Below are positions 36,322 to 45,203 of a DNA stretch of 64,000 nucleotides, piece by piece. Made by a program: the position numbers and the translations under genes. Source of the DNA: a bacterium (GTDB taxonomy: Bacteria; Bacillota; Clostridia; Christensenellales; Aristaeellaceae); the NCBI GenBank assembly GCA_004563405.1, contig SFTH01000015.1:4820-68819 (forward strand), read 5' to 3'. The notes beneath the pieces are model-generated. The model did not search any database. It was not told where the DNA came from and worked only from the letters and a program-made list of their open reading frames with translations. Numbering within the stretch: position 1 is the first letter of the stretch; the number at the start of each line of letters is the position of its first letter.

Positions 36322-37356
36322 TTGATTACCCGCGTAATGAAGCCGGACGCCGCTGCAATTGAGGAAGCGGCGTCCCATATTCGGGAAGGAAGGCTGGTGG
36401 GCATCCCCACCGAAACGGTGTACGGTCTGGGCGCGGATGCGCTGAACCCCGACGCGGTACGCGCCATCTTCGAGGCCAAGGGCCGCCCGGGGGACAACCC
36501 GCTGATCGTACACATCGCCCGCATGGAGGAAATCGCCGACCTGATCTCCGGGGAGATTCCCCCCGCCGCGCGTCGGCTCGCACAGGCCTTCTGGCCCGGG
36601 CCGCTGACGATGATCTTTCCCCGGGGCGAACGGGTGCCCCTGCGCACCACCGGCGGCCTGGAGACCGTGGCCGTGCGCATGCCCGCCCACCCCGTCGCCC
36701 GGACGCTGATCGAGCGCTCCGGTCGCCCCATCGCCGCCCCCAGCGGCAACCGCTCGGGCAGGCCCAGCCCCACCACGGCGGCGCACATGCTTCAGGACAT
36801 GGACGGGCGCATCCCGCTGATTCTGGACGGCGGCCCCTGCGAGGTCGGCGTGGAATCCACCGTGCTGGACATGACCGGCCCCGTGCCCCGCATTTTGCGC
36901 CCCGGCGGCGTGACCCGGGAGCAGATCGCGGCGGTCTGCGGCGCGTGCGAAGTGGATTCCGCCGTCATGCGCCCCCTGCGGGAGGACGAACGGCCCCGCT
37001 CCCCGGGCATGAAATACCGCCACTACGCCCCCGCCGGAGCGCTGACCATCTATCGCGGCGCGCGCATGCGGGTGGCGGAGGCGATCTGCGCAGCCTACGA
37101 CGCGGCGCTCTCTGAAGGGAAGCGGCCGCTGATCCTCGCGCTGGAGGGCAACCGTCCCCTCTACGGCGGACGCAATTGCGAATCTCTGGGCGCAGACGCC
37201 CGGGCCATGGCCCAGACGGTGTTCTCCGCGCTGCGGGACGCGGACGAAAAGCGCGCCGATGTGATCTTCTCCGAATCCGTGGAGGCCGAGGGAATCGGAC
37301 TCGCGGTGATGAATCGACTGGGCCGGGCGGCGGCGTTTCACATCGAGGAGGTCTAG
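36322..37356 (+). CDS. tsaC: L-threonylcarbamoyladenylate synthase (Sua5/YwlC type)
   Basis: The enzyme makes threonylcarbamoyl-AMP from threonine, bicarbonate and ATP, the first step of tRNA t6A37 formation. The TTG start has AAGGAAGG 8 nt upstream. Residues 1-205 form the YrdC/Sua5 catalytic domain (GIPTETVYGLGADA, KGRPGDNPLIVHI, PSGNRSGRPSPTTA), and the rest is a Sua5 domain (SPGMKYRHYAP linker). At 344 residues it is the long Sua5 form rather than short TsaC. Its product is used upstream of MtaB, also encoded here. It follows prfA by 26 nt. Confidence 0.95.
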   Translation: MITRVMKPDAAAIEEAASHIREGRLVGIPTETVYGLGADALNPDAVRAIFEAKGRPGDNPLIVHIARMEEIADLISGEIPPAARRLAQAFWPGPLTMIFPRGERVPLRTTGGLETVAVRMPAHPVARTLIERSGRPIAAPSGNRSGRPSPTTAAHMLQDMDGRIPLILDGGPCEVGVESTVLDMTGPVPRILRPGGVTREQIAAVCGACEVDSAVMRPLREDERPRSPGMKYRHYAPAGALTIYRGARMRVAEAICAAYDAALSEGKRPLILALEGNRPLYGGRNCESLGADARAMAQTVFSALRDADEKRADVIFSESVEAEGIGLAVMNRLGRAAAFHIEEV

Positions 37357-37430
37357 CCCCGGCATCTTCCCCATCCCGGCCCGCGCCGGAAGGGCAGAGC
37401 CCTGCCGCTTGCAGAGGCGTCCAAACATAC

Positions 37431-37480
37431 AGGGAGCGTTGACACAGCCTGAATTGCGCTGTGGCAACGCTCCCTTGTTT
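37431..37480. terminator. Terminator between tsaC and the GrpB-like gene
   Basis: AGGGAGCGTTG (37431-37441) pairs perfectly with CAACGCTCCCT (37464-37474), with an inner CACAG/CTGTG stem, then TTGTTTT. The convergent gene on the other side may use the same hairpin. Confidence 0.82.
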
Positions 37481-37495
37481 TGATGAAGAGGCGCA

Positions 37496-38086
37496 CTACG
37501 CCTGCCCGATCTGCGCGCCGCTCTGCGCCGCGTCGCGCCCGAGCTTGGCCAGCTGGGTAAAGCGGGTGATGAAGGCCGTCTTTCCCTCGGTGTAGGCGTC
37601 CCGGTCGTGCTCATACTGCTTCCAGAGGGAGAGCTTCAATTCCTCGTACTCCTGGGCGAGCTCCGGAGCCTTTTGGAGCAGATTGCGGAAATAGACCTCG
37701 TCGCAATCCCCGGCGTAGCGCAGGTGCAGGTGAAACACCCGCTCCGCATAGCCCTGCTCGGTGTAGCCCAGGTTCAGGGAGATGCGCCCTGGCTCCCGGT
37801 TCATGATGCGATAGCCGCCGCTCACGGCCGCCTGCGCCGCCGCCTCCATGTCGCTCCCCGGCTCCAATTCCACGAGGATGTCCACGATGGGCTTGGCCCA
37901 GATGCCCTCGACGGCGGTACTGCCGATGTGGTGCATCTCCCGGACCGGCTGGCCGGAGAGGAGTCCGCGCAGGCGCTGCGCCTCCTCCCGATACCATTGC
38001 GCCCAGCACGCCCTGTGCTCGGTGAGCTGAATGGGGAAGATCTGCCAGAGCTCCCTGCGCGTCATTTCCTCCAGTTTTTTTCCCAT
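37496..38086 (-). CDS. GrpB/UPF0157 family nucleotidyltransferase-like protein
   Basis: GrpB proteins have a nucleotidyltransferase fold and unknown substrates. The 196-residue protein has the family segments HHIGSTAVEGIWAKPIVDILVEL (GS...D-x-D-like metal site in KPIVDI), FHLHL and FRNLLQKAPELAQEYEELKLSL. It follows the ABC exporter operon on the same strand with 24 nt between, so it may be cotranscribed with it, although no functional link is known. Confidence 0.88.
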   Translation of the reverse strand: MGKKLEEMTRRELWQIFPIQLTEHRACWAQWYREEAQRLRGLLSGQPVREMHHIGSTAVEGIWAKPIVDILVELEPGSDMEAAAQAAVSGGYRIMNREPGRISLNLGYTEQGYAERVFHLHLRYAGDCDEVYFRNLLQKAPELAQEYEELKLSLWKQYEHDRDAYTEGKTAFITRFTQLAKLGRDAAQSGAQIGQA

Positions 38087-38110
38087 GTCGTCGCCTCCCT
38101 TGACGCCGCG

Positions 38111-39982
38111 TCAGTTGAGTTCCTTCATGCCGGTGTAGAGTTCGTAGTAGCGTCCCTTCATCCGGAGCAGGTCATCGTGGTCGCCGCGCTCGATGATCTC
38201 GCCGTTCTCCAGCACCATGATGGCATTGGCGTTGCGCACGGTGGAGAGCCGGTGGGCGATGACGAAAGTCGTGCGGTTTTCCATCAGTTTGTCCATGCCG
38301 CGCTCGATCATGCGCTCGGTGCGGGTATCGACGGAGCTGGTCGCCTCGTCCAGCACCAGGATCGGCGCCTTACTCAGCGCCGCCCGGGCGATGTTCAGAA
38401 GCTGGCGCTGACCCTGGGACAGGTTGGCGCCGTCGCCCTCGATGTGCGTATCGTAGCCGTGCTCCAGGCGCTTGATGAAGCTGTGGGCGCTAGCGGTCTT
38501 CGCCGCGGCGATGACTTCCTCGTCCGTGGCGTCCAGCCGACCGTAGCGGATGTTCTCCATGATCGTTCCGGTGAAGAGGTGGGTGTCCTGAAGCACCATG
38601 GCGATGTTCCGGCGCAGAACGTCCCGGCGGATGTCGCGGATGTCCATGCCGTCGATGGTGATGCGCCCGGAGTCGATGTCGTAAAAGCGGTTGAGCAGGT
38701 TCGTCACCGTGGTCTTGCCCGCGCCGGTGGAGCCCACGAAGGCGATCTTCTGGCCCGGATGGGCGTAGAGAGAGATGTGCTTGAGGATGGTCTTCTCCGG
38801 CGTGTAGCCAAAGCTCACATCCTCCAGCGCCACGTCGCCGCGAAGCTCGCCGGCGAAGGCGTCGGGCGCGTCCCCGGACTCGGGAATCTCATCCATCACC
38901 TGGAACACCCGCTCCGCGCCCGCCAGGGCGGAGAACACCGTGCTCACCTGCTGGGAGAGCTCGTTGATGGGGCGGGCAAACTGGCTGGCGTAGTTGACGA
39001 AGATCGCCAGACCGCCCACGTCGAAGCCGGTGGTGACGCAGAGCACGCCGCCCACGCCGGCGGTGAGCGCATAGCTGAGCTTGGAAATATTACCCATCAC
39101 CGGGCCCATGATGCCGCCGAAGAACATGGCGCCGATCTGCTTCTGCCGCAAATCGTCGTTCAGGCGGCCAAACTCCTCCTCGCAGATCTGCTCGTGACAG
39201 AACACCTTGACCACCTTCTGCCCGGCGACGGTCTCCTCGATGTAGCCGTTCACCGCGCCCAGGGCGGCCTGCTGCGCCGAATAGTAGCGGCGGCTGCGCT
39301 TCATGATGAACATGCTCGCGCGGAACATCAGGGGGATGAACACCACCGTGATCAGCGTCAGCCACACGTTGGTCACCAGCATCATCACGAAGGTTCCCAC
39401 CAGCGTCGCCGCGCCGGAGATCATCGCAATCACGGAATTGTCCAGCATGGTGCCGATGTTGTCCACGTCGTTGGTGAAGCGGCTCATGAGCTCGCCGTTG
39501 CTGTGGCCGTCGAAGTACTTCAGCGGCAGCCGCTGAAGCCTTGAGAACAGATCGTGGCGGATCTTTTCCACCGCGTTCTGGGACACGGCGATCATCAGCC
39601 GGTACTGGAGGAAGGCCGCGACCACCGAAACCATGTAGGCCAGCATCAGCACGATGAGCATCGAGATCAGATAGCTGACGCGCTCCGCCGCGGGAATGCC
39701 AGCCTCCGCGACGTGGTTCAGGATGGGCCGGAGCATGTAGCCGCCCACCAGCGCCGCGCCCGTGTTCAGAATCAGGCACAGCGCCACGACCACCAGGCGA
39801 AGCTTGTACTCGCCCAGATAGCTGAAGATGCGGGCGATGGTCTTGCGCATCTCCTTCGGCTTTCCCGAAACGGACGGATCGCCCTGCTTTTTGTGCGGGC
39901 CGATGGGCATGCGCCTTCCGGAAGCCGGAAGCGCCTCCGTATTGTAGCGCGCCCTCAGATTTTCAAGACTGCGACCGGACAT
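38111..39982 (-). CDS. ABC exporter half-transporter, canonical ATP site subunit
   Basis: A type IV (drug/lipid exporter) half-transporter of 623 residues with six membrane helices and a C-terminal nucleotide-binding domain. Walker A is GSTGAGKTT, the signature is LSQGQ, Walker B plus catalytic glutamate is ILVLDEATSSVD and the switch histidine is in VIAHRLST. A long basic N-terminal tail precedes the first helix. Its ATG overlaps the stop of the upstream half-transporter by one base (TAATG), which suggests strict coupling. It pairs with the gene at 39982-41730, forming a heterodimer of the BmrCD/LmrCD kind; substrate is unknown. Confidence 0.93.
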   Translation of the reverse strand: MSGRSLENLRARYNTEALPASGRRMPIGPHKKQGDPSVSGKPKEMRKTIARIFSYLGEYKLRLVVVALCLILNTGAALVGGYMLRPILNHVAEAGIPAAERVSYLISMLIVLMLAYMVSVVAAFLQYRLMIAVSQNAVEKIRHDLFSRLQRLPLKYFDGHSNGELMSRFTNDVDNIGTMLDNSVIAMISGAATLVGTFVMMLVTNVWLTLITVVFIPLMFRASMFIMKRSRRYYSAQQAALGAVNGYIEETVAGQKVVKVFCHEQICEEEFGRLNDDLRQKQIGAMFFGGIMGPVMGNISKLSYALTAGVGGVLCVTTGFDVGGLAIFVNYASQFARPINELSQQVSTVFSALAGAERVFQVMDEIPESGDAPDAFAGELRGDVALEDVSFGYTPEKTILKHISLYAHPGQKIAFVGSTGAGKTTVTNLLNRFYDIDSGRITIDGMDIRDIRRDVLRRNIAMVLQDTHLFTGTIMENIRYGRLDATDEEVIAAAKTASAHSFIKRLEHGYDTHIEGDGANLSQGQRQLLNIARAALSKAPILVLDEATSSVDTRTERMIERGMDKLMENRTTFVIAHRLSTVRNANAIMVLENGEIIERGDHDDLLRMKGRYYELYTGMKELN

Positions 39983-41730
39983 TATGCTCCCTCCCTTCCC
40001 GCTTCCGCGCTGCCGGACATCTGGGATTCATAGATCTCGCGGTATTCGCGGTTGGACTGCATGAGCTCCTCGTGGGTGCCGATGCCGGTGATGCGGCCGT
40101 CGTCCAGCACGAGTATGCGGTCGGCCTCCATGACGGAGGTGATGCGCTGGGCGATGATGATCTTGGTGGAATCCTTCAGCTCCTCTGCGAAGGCGCGGCG
40201 GATCTCCGCCTCGGTCGCGGTGTCCACGGCGCTGGTGGAGTCGTCCAGAATGAGGATCTTTGGCTTGCGCAACAGGGCCCGGGCGATGCACAGGCGCTGC
40301 TTCTGCCCGCCGGACACGTTCGAGCCGCCCTGCTCCAGGTTGCTCTCGTAGCCTTCGGGCAGGTTGCGGATGAAGCCGTCCGCCTGGGCGCACCGCGCGG
40401 CGGTGGCCAACTCGTCCATGTCCGCGTCTTCATCGCCCCAGCGCAGGTTTTCCGCGACGGTGCCGGAGAAGAGCACGTTCTTCTGGAGCACCATGCCTAC
40501 GCCCCGGCGCAGATTCTCCAACTTGTAGTCCCTGACGTTCACGCCGTCCACCAGCACCTCGCCCGCGTCCACGTCGTACAGGCGGGGAATCATGGACACC
40601 AGCGTGCTCTTTCCGGAGCCGGTGGAGCCGATGATGCCCAGCGTCTCGCCGTGGTGCACGCGGAAACTCACGTCGCTGAGCACGTTTTCTTCATTGTCCT
40701 TGTAGTAGCGGAAGGAGACGTTTTTGAATTCCACGTCGCCCCGCTCCACCAGTCGCTCGCCCTGCGCCGCGTCCGCGTCGCTCAGGTCGATCTTCTCGTC
40801 CAGCACCTCGGAAATACGCCGCGCGGACGCAATGGAGCGGGAGGAGATCACGAAGAGCATGGAGACCATCATCATGGACATGAGAATCTGGTTGATGTAA
40901 GTGATGAACGCACTCAGATCGCCCACCAGCATGGTTCCGGCAATGACCCGATTGCCGCCCATCCACACCACCGCGACGCTGGTCAGGTTCATGATCAGCA
41001 TCATCACCGGCATCATGGCCATCATGACTCGCATGGCGGACAGGCCGGCCTCCTTGAGTTCGCCGTTGGCCCGGTTGAACTTCTGCTGCTCATGATCCTC
41101 GCGCACGAAGGACTTCACCACGCGCACATTGGTCAGATTTTCCTGTACGTCCGTATTCAGCGCGTCAATCTTTCCCTGCATCCTGGTGAAGCGGGGCAGG
41201 CCCACCCGAATGATGAGCACCTGGGCCACGATCAGCACCGGTATGGTAACCGCCAACACCCGTGCCAGCCCAGGATTCATAACCACGGTCATAATCAGCG
41301 CGCCAATGAGCATGCCCGGAGCGCGCAGGCACATGCGCAGCAGCATGTTGACAAAGTTCATCAGCTGGGTCACGTCGTTGGTCATGCGGGTGACCAGCGA
41401 ACCGCTGGAAAAGCGGTCAATGTTCGCGAAGGAGAACTTCTGCACCTTGGAAAACACGTCCCTGCGCAGGTCCGCCGCGAAGTTCGCCGCTGCCTTTGCA
41501 CCGAAGTAGGCGCCGCCCATGCCGCTGGCCATCATGATCAGGGCGCTGAGCACCATCAGCGCGCAAACACCCACGATGTGGCTCACGCTCGCGCCGGCTA
41601 CGCCCGTATTGATGATGGATGCGAAGAATTTCGGCATCACAACCTCGCCGATCACCTCGATGATCATGCACAGCGGCCCGAGAATGAAGTATTTTTTATA
41701 GGGCCGCACATAGCCAAGCCATCGCTTCAA
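39982..41730 (-). CDS. ABC exporter half-transporter, degenerate ATP site subunit
   Basis: The partner half-transporter, 582 residues, with six membrane helices and a nucleotide-binding domain. Walker A is GSTGSGKST and the signature NVSGGQKQRL is canonical, but Walker B reads ILILDDSTSAVD with aspartate in place of the catalytic glutamate, and the switch region is IIIAQRITSV with glutamine for histidine. These changes mark the non-hydrolysing site of heterodimeric exporters. It lies 6 nt after the marR gene, which is probably its repressor. Confidence 0.93.
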   Translation of the reverse strand: MKRWLGYVRPYKKYFILGPLCMIIEVIGEVVMPKFFASIINTGVAGASVSHIVGVCALMVLSALIMMASGMGGAYFGAKAAANFAADLRRDVFSKVQKFSFANIDRFSSGSLVTRMTNDVTQLMNFVNMLLRMCLRAPGMLIGALIMTVVMNPGLARVLAVTIPVLIVAQVLIIRVGLPRFTRMQGKIDALNTDVQENLTNVRVVKSFVREDHEQQKFNRANGELKEAGLSAMRVMMAMMPVMMLIMNLTSVAVVWMGGNRVIAGTMLVGDLSAFITYINQILMSMMMVSMLFVISSRSIASARRISEVLDEKIDLSDADAAQGERLVERGDVEFKNVSFRYYKDNEENVLSDVSFRVHHGETLGIIGSTGSGKSTLVSMIPRLYDVDAGEVLVDGVNVRDYKLENLRRGVGMVLQKNVLFSGTVAENLRWGDEDADMDELATAARCAQADGFIRNLPEGYESNLEQGGSNVSGGQKQRLCIARALLRKPKILILDDSTSAVDTATEAEIRRAFAEELKDSTKIIIAQRITSVMEADRILVLDDGRITGIGTHEELMQSNREYREIYESQMSGSAEAGREGA

Positions 41731-41736
41731 ATCAAA

Positions 41737-42189
41737 TCAACTCCCCTTTGTCGCTTCCTCAATGTGCGTCAGATTCTCCAGCACCCGGTCGAGCAGGGCG
41801 GAAAACTGCGCAAGCTCCGCGTCGCTGAAGCCCGCGAAGCTGGCGGCCTCCATCCGCTGAAAGAAGGCATGGCCCCGGCGCACCAGGCGTTCGCCCTTCT
41901 CCGTGATGCTGATTGCGTTCATGCGCCCGTCCGCGCCGCCGCTGTGGCGGCGAATGTAGCCCTGCGCATCCAGATTCTTGACGGTGCGGGCCACGCTGGC
42001 GGGAGAGACGTGGCGCATCCGCGCAATCTCCACCTGGGACGGCACGCTCCCCTCCCGGCTCAGCTGCATCAGCACATAGTGCTGGCTGGGCATCAACCCC
42101 AGTTCCTCTACGCTGTTGTCGACAATCTGACGACGCAGCCTGCCGATGCGCATCATCTTTGAACTGAGCTGAAAATAACGATCCTCCAT
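41737..42189 (-). CDS. MarR family transcriptional regulator
   Basis: A 150-residue winged-helix regulator: VEELGLMPSQHYVLMQLSREG, recognition region QVEIARMRHVSPASVARTVKNLDAQGYIRR and wing GGADGRMNAISITEKGERLV. First gene of the exporter operon, it most likely represses the operon and releases DNA on binding a drug-like ligand (family knowledge). Palindromes at 42212-42223, 42227-42238 and 42255-42268 overlap its promoter and are good operator candidates. Confidence 0.92.
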   Translation of the reverse strand: MEDRYFQLSSKMMRIGRLRRQIVDNSVEELGLMPSQHYVLMQLSREGSVPSQVEIARMRHVSPASVARTVKNLDAQGYIRRHSGGADGRMNAISITEKGERLVRRGHAFFQRMEAASFAGFSDAELAQFSALLDRVLENLTHIEEATKGS

Positions 42190-42211
42190 GGACGCTCTCT
42201 CCTCAAATTCA

Positions 42212-42268
42212 TTAACGCGTTAATCATTAACGTGTGAACGATTATAGCATGCCTTTGTATCAATACAA
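42212..42268 (-). promoter_or_regulatory. Promoter and operator candidates of the marR-ABC operon
   Basis: The minus strand carries TTGTAT (42268-42263), 16 nt, TATAAT (42246-42241). A perfect palindrome TTAACGCGTTAA (42212-42223) and an imperfect copy TTAACGTGTGAA (42227-42238) lie at the start-point side; TTGTAT-CA-ATACAA (42255-42268) overlaps the -35. Their positions fit autorepression by the MarR protein. Confidence 0.75.
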
Positions 42269-42334
42269 GGATGTTCCCATTTTCTGTTTGTTAATTCCCG
42301 GCCGCGTCTGCCGTGAAGGAATTTAACATATACA

Positions 42335-42343
42335 TGCTATGAT
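42335..42343 (+). promoter_or_regulatory. Extended -10 promoter
   Basis: TGC-TATGAT at 42335-42343, 22 nt before the start codon at 42365, is an extended -10 with one mismatch. Confidence 0.55.
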
Positions 42344-42364
42344 AGGATAAAAGGAGGGAAAACG

Positions 42365-42892
42365 ATGAAACGCACACTCTGCGCCCTGCTGGCGCTGATC
42401 TGCCTCGCCTGCCCCGCATGGGCGGAGGTCACGCTGGAGTCCGTCTCCCCCACGCCCAGCGCTGCGCCCGCGGGCGTCGCCTTCAGCGGCGATGGGATCT
42501 CGCTCACCCTTCCCTCGGGCCTCGAGCCGCTGTCCCAGGAAGCGCTGGAGGGCTACGCCGCCGCCGTGGAGCACGACTTCCCCGGCGCCGCGCAGATCTC
42601 CCTGGCCGCCGCCGATGAAGCGCGCGGCGCATTCGTTGCCCTGCTGCGGACGGAATCGGAACTCTCCGCCACAGAGGCCGCCCGCGAAGCGGCGGAGCGC
42701 ATCCTCGGCGGAAGCGAGAGCGTGGCGGAGGTTCAGTACGGCGAAAACGCCTGCGCCGCCCTGGCCTGCGCCATCGAGGCGCGCACCTACACCCTCTACT
42801 TCCTCTCCGACGGCGCGCAGCTGCTCGTGCTGGCCGTGAGCGGCCTGGAGGAAAAGGAGGTCTCCGGAATTCTGACCGGGCTTCAATTCTGA
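42365..42892 (+). CDS. Small secreted protein, function unknown
   Basis: No family is recognised. The 175-residue product has a clear signal peptide (KRTLCALLALICLACPAWAE, cleavage near AWA-E) and no later membrane helix, so it is exported. The mature part is a small mixed alpha/beta domain (ISLTLPSGLEPLSQEALEGY, ESVAEVQYGENACAALACAI, TYTLYFLSDGAQLLVLAVSG) with two cysteines that could pair. AAGGAGGG lies 6 nt before the ATG. It has its own promoter and a terminator that overlaps its stop codon, so it is a single-gene unit. Confidence 0.75.
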   Translation: MKRTLCALLALICLACPAWAEVTLESVSPTPSAAPAGVAFSGDGISLTLPSGLEPLSQEALEGYAAAVEHDFPGAAQISLAAADEARGAFVALLRTESELSATEAAREAAERILGGSESVAEVQYGENACAALACAIEARTYTLYFLSDGAQLLVLAVSGLEEKEVSGILTGLQF

Positions 42893-42907
42893 GCCCGGTT
42901 CTTTTCT
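42875..42907 (+). terminator. Intrinsic terminator overlapping the stop codon
   Basis: ACCGGGCT (42875-42882) pairs with AGCCCGGT (42892-42899), followed by TCTTTTCTT. The stem begins inside the last codons of the secreted-protein gene. Confidence 0.8.
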
Positions 42908-42913
42908 TGCAAG

Positions 42914-42987
42914 TTTACCTTTTATTTTGGTAAATTTCTTTCATTACCTTTACGACTGTGCTATAATATAGGCAACAAAATTTGTTG
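42914..42987 (+). promoter_or_regulatory. Promoter and operator candidates of the mtlD-like operon
   Basis: TGC-TATAAT at 42959-42967 is an extended -10. Two inverted repeats flank it: TTTACC-N9-GGTAAA (42914-42934) upstream and CAACAAA-A-TTTGTTG (42973-42987) at the start-point side. The second is a perfect 15-nt palindrome and a good repressor-site candidate. Confidence 0.65.
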
Positions 42988-43004
42988 AAAGAGAGCTGGT
43001 TTCC

Positions 43005-44159
43005 ATGAAAAAGGCAATTATGTACGGCGGCGGCAACATCGGCCGCGGCTTTATCGGCAAGGTCTTCGCCGACTCCGGCTACGAGGTCGTGTTCCTGGAC
43101 ATCATGCAGGGGCTGATCGACGAGATGAACCGTCGCGGCGAATACACCGTGCGCATCGTCTCCAACGCGGAGACCGTGAACACCACCGTCAAGCCCGTGC
43201 GTGCGGTGAACTCCACCACCGAGCAGGCCATCGACGAAATCGTGACCTGCGACATCATGGCCACGGCCGTGGGCGTGAACATCCTGCCGAAGATCGCGCC
43301 GGTGATCGCCAGGGGCGTGGTGGCGCGCATGGAGCGGAGCGGCAAGCCCCTGGACATCATCCTCTGCGAAAACCAGCTGGAGGCGGACGTATTGATGCGC
43401 GGCTGGATCAACGCGTGTCTGACCGACGAGCAGAAGGCCTGGGCGGACAAGAATCTCGGCCTGATCGAGGCCTCCATCGGCCGCATGGTGCCTCCACTGA
43501 CCCCCGAAATGCGCGCGCAGGATCCGCTGCTGATCTGTGTGGAGCCCTACTGCGAGCTGCCGGTGGACAAAGACGCCTTCAAGGGCGAAATCCCCGATCT
43601 GGTAGGTCTGATTCCCTACTCTCCCTTCGAGTTCTACATCAAGCGCAAGCTCTTTTTGCACAACGGCGGCCACGCGGTCTGCGCGTACCTGGGCAATCTG
43701 AAGGGCTATGAGTACATTTGGCAGGCCATCGCCGATCCGGAGATCTACGAGGCGGCCAAGGCAGCAATGAGCGCCAGCGCCAACGCGCTGATTCACAAGT
43801 TCGGAAGCGGCGTGCGCGAAAACGTGGAAAACAACGTGGTCGACCTGCTCTTCCGCTTCCAGAACCGCGCGCTGAAGGACACGGTGGCCCGCGTGGGCGC
43901 GGATCCCGTGCGCAAGCTGCGCCGCAACGACCGCATCGTGGGCGCGGCCCTGTTCGCCATGGAGGAGGGCGTGGATCCCAGCCCCATCATCCGCGGCATC
44001 GTGGCGGGCCTGAAGTTCGATCGCGAGGGCGATCCCACCGCGCCGGAGATTCAGGGCGCGCTGAAGGAGCACGGCGTGGACTATGTGATCGAGAACTACA
44101 TGGGCCTCAAGCCTGAGGAACCGCTCTTCGGCATGATCAAGGACACATACGAAGCATGA
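43005..44159 (+). CDS. mtlD: Mannitol-1-phosphate 5-dehydrogenase-like polyol dehydrogenase
   Basis: Long-chain polyol dehydrogenases oxidise mannitol 1-phosphate to fructose 6-phosphate with NAD+, or run in reverse. The 384-residue protein has an N-terminal nucleotide fold (AIMYGGGNIGRGFIG), CENQ near residue 125 and the catalytic segment KRKLFLHNGGHAVCAYLG with Lys, Asn and His in the family spacing. Length fits MtlD. No mannitol PTS gene is nearby, so the substrate may be made inside the cell or be another phosphopolyol. It overlaps the next gene by 4 nt (ATGA). Confidence 0.9.
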   Translation: MKKAIMYGGGNIGRGFIGKVFADSGYEVVFLDIMQGLIDEMNRRGEYTVRIVSNAETVNTTVKPVRAVNSTTEQAIDEIVTCDIMATAVGVNILPKIAPVIARGVVARMERSGKPLDIILCENQLEADVLMRGWINACLTDEQKAWADKNLGLIEASIGRMVPPLTPEMRAQDPLLICVEPYCELPVDKDAFKGEIPDLVGLIPYSPFEFYIKRKLFLHNGGHAVCAYLGNLKGYEYIWQAIADPEIYEAAKAAMSASANALIHKFGSGVRENVENNVVDLLFRFQNRALKDTVARVGADPVRKLRRNDRIVGAALFAMEEGVDPSPIIRGIVAGLKFDREGDPTAPEIQGALKEHGVDYVIENYMGLKPEEPLFGMIKDTYEA

Positions 44160-45187
44160 AGAAATACACGAATTTTTCCATTGAAAAGACCTGCGCTCTG
44201 CTGAACATCGACAGCCCCAGCGGTTTTGCGGAGGACGCCGTCTCCTGGCTGGAGGCGGAGTTCTCCGCCCTGGGCTTTGCGTCCCGGCGCACCCGCAAGG
44301 ACGGCCTGATCGTGGATCTGGGCGGCGCGGACGGCGAAAACGCCCTGCTGCTGGAGGCCCACTGCGACACGCTCGGCGCGATGGTGGCGGAGATCAAGGC
44401 AAACGGCCGCCTGCGGCTGACGAACATCGGCGGCATGAACGCCAACAATGCCGAGGCCGAGAACGCCCGGGTGGCGACCCGGGACGGTAAAAGATACGAG
44501 GGCACGCTTCAGCTGATCGACGCCTCCATTCACGTCAACGGCCAATACGACGAAACCCGGCGCGGCTGGGACAAGATGGAGCTGGTTCTGGACGAGGACG
44601 TCTCCTCCGGGGAGGACGTGCGCGCACTGGGCATCCATGTGGGCGACTATGTGCTCTTCGACCCCCGCACCCGCGTGACCCAAAGCGGCTACATCAAGAG
44701 CCGCTTCCTGGACGACAAGCTCTCGGCGGGCCTGCTGCTGGGGCTGGCAAAGTACCTGCGGGACGAGGAGAAGACCCCGAAGCGCAGGGTGTATCTGCAC
44801 TTTACCGTATTTGAGGAGGTGGGGCACGGCGGCGCGTCCTCCGTCCCCGAAGGTGTGACCGAGGCCATCTCCGTGGACATGGGCTGTGTGGGCGAGGGAC
44901 TGGAGTGCACGGAGCGCATGGTCTCCATCTGCGCCAAGGACAGCCGCGGTCCCTACAACCGCAAAACGGTCTGCGCGCTGATCGACGCGGCGGAGCGCTC
45001 CGGCGCGAAGTACGCGGTGGACGTGTACCCCCATTACAGCTCCGACGTGGACGTGACCCTCGCCGCCGGGCACGATTTGCGCCACGGGCTGATCGGCCCC
45101 GGCGTGTATGCCTCCCACGGCTACGAGCGCGGCCACCGCGAGGGCGTGGAAAACACGCTGAAGCTGCTCGTGGCCTACATTCTCTGA
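44156..45187 (+). CDS. M42 family metallo-aminopeptidase
   Basis: M42 enzymes are dinuclear zinc/cobalt aminopeptidases forming large tetrahedral complexes. The 343-residue protein shows AHCDTLGAMV (metal His and Asp), the insert domain, FLDDKLS (bridging Asp), FEEVGHGGAS (catalytic and metal Glu), SVDMG (metal Asp) and a C-terminal HGYERGH with the last histidine ligand. Length matches the family. It overlaps mtlD and leads into a GNAT gene 16 nt downstream. The substrate peptide is unknown; annotations as endoglucanase for this family are historical errors. Confidence 0.92.
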   Translation: MKKYTNFSIEKTCALLNIDSPSGFAEDAVSWLEAEFSALGFASRRTRKDGLIVDLGGADGENALLLEAHCDTLGAMVAEIKANGRLRLTNIGGMNANNAEAENARVATRDGKRYEGTLQLIDASIHVNGQYDETRRGWDKMELVLDEDVSSGEDVRALGIHVGDYVLFDPRTRVTQSGYIKSRFLDDKLSAGLLLGLAKYLRDEEKTPKRRVYLHFTVFEEVGHGGASSVPEGVTEAISVDMGCVGEGLECTERMVSICAKDSRGPYNRKTVCALIDAAERSGAKYAVDVYPHYSSDVDVTLAAGHDLRHGLIGPGVYASHGYERGHREGVENTLKLLVAYIL

Positions 45188-45203
45188 AAGTGAGGAAGAA
45201 GAC

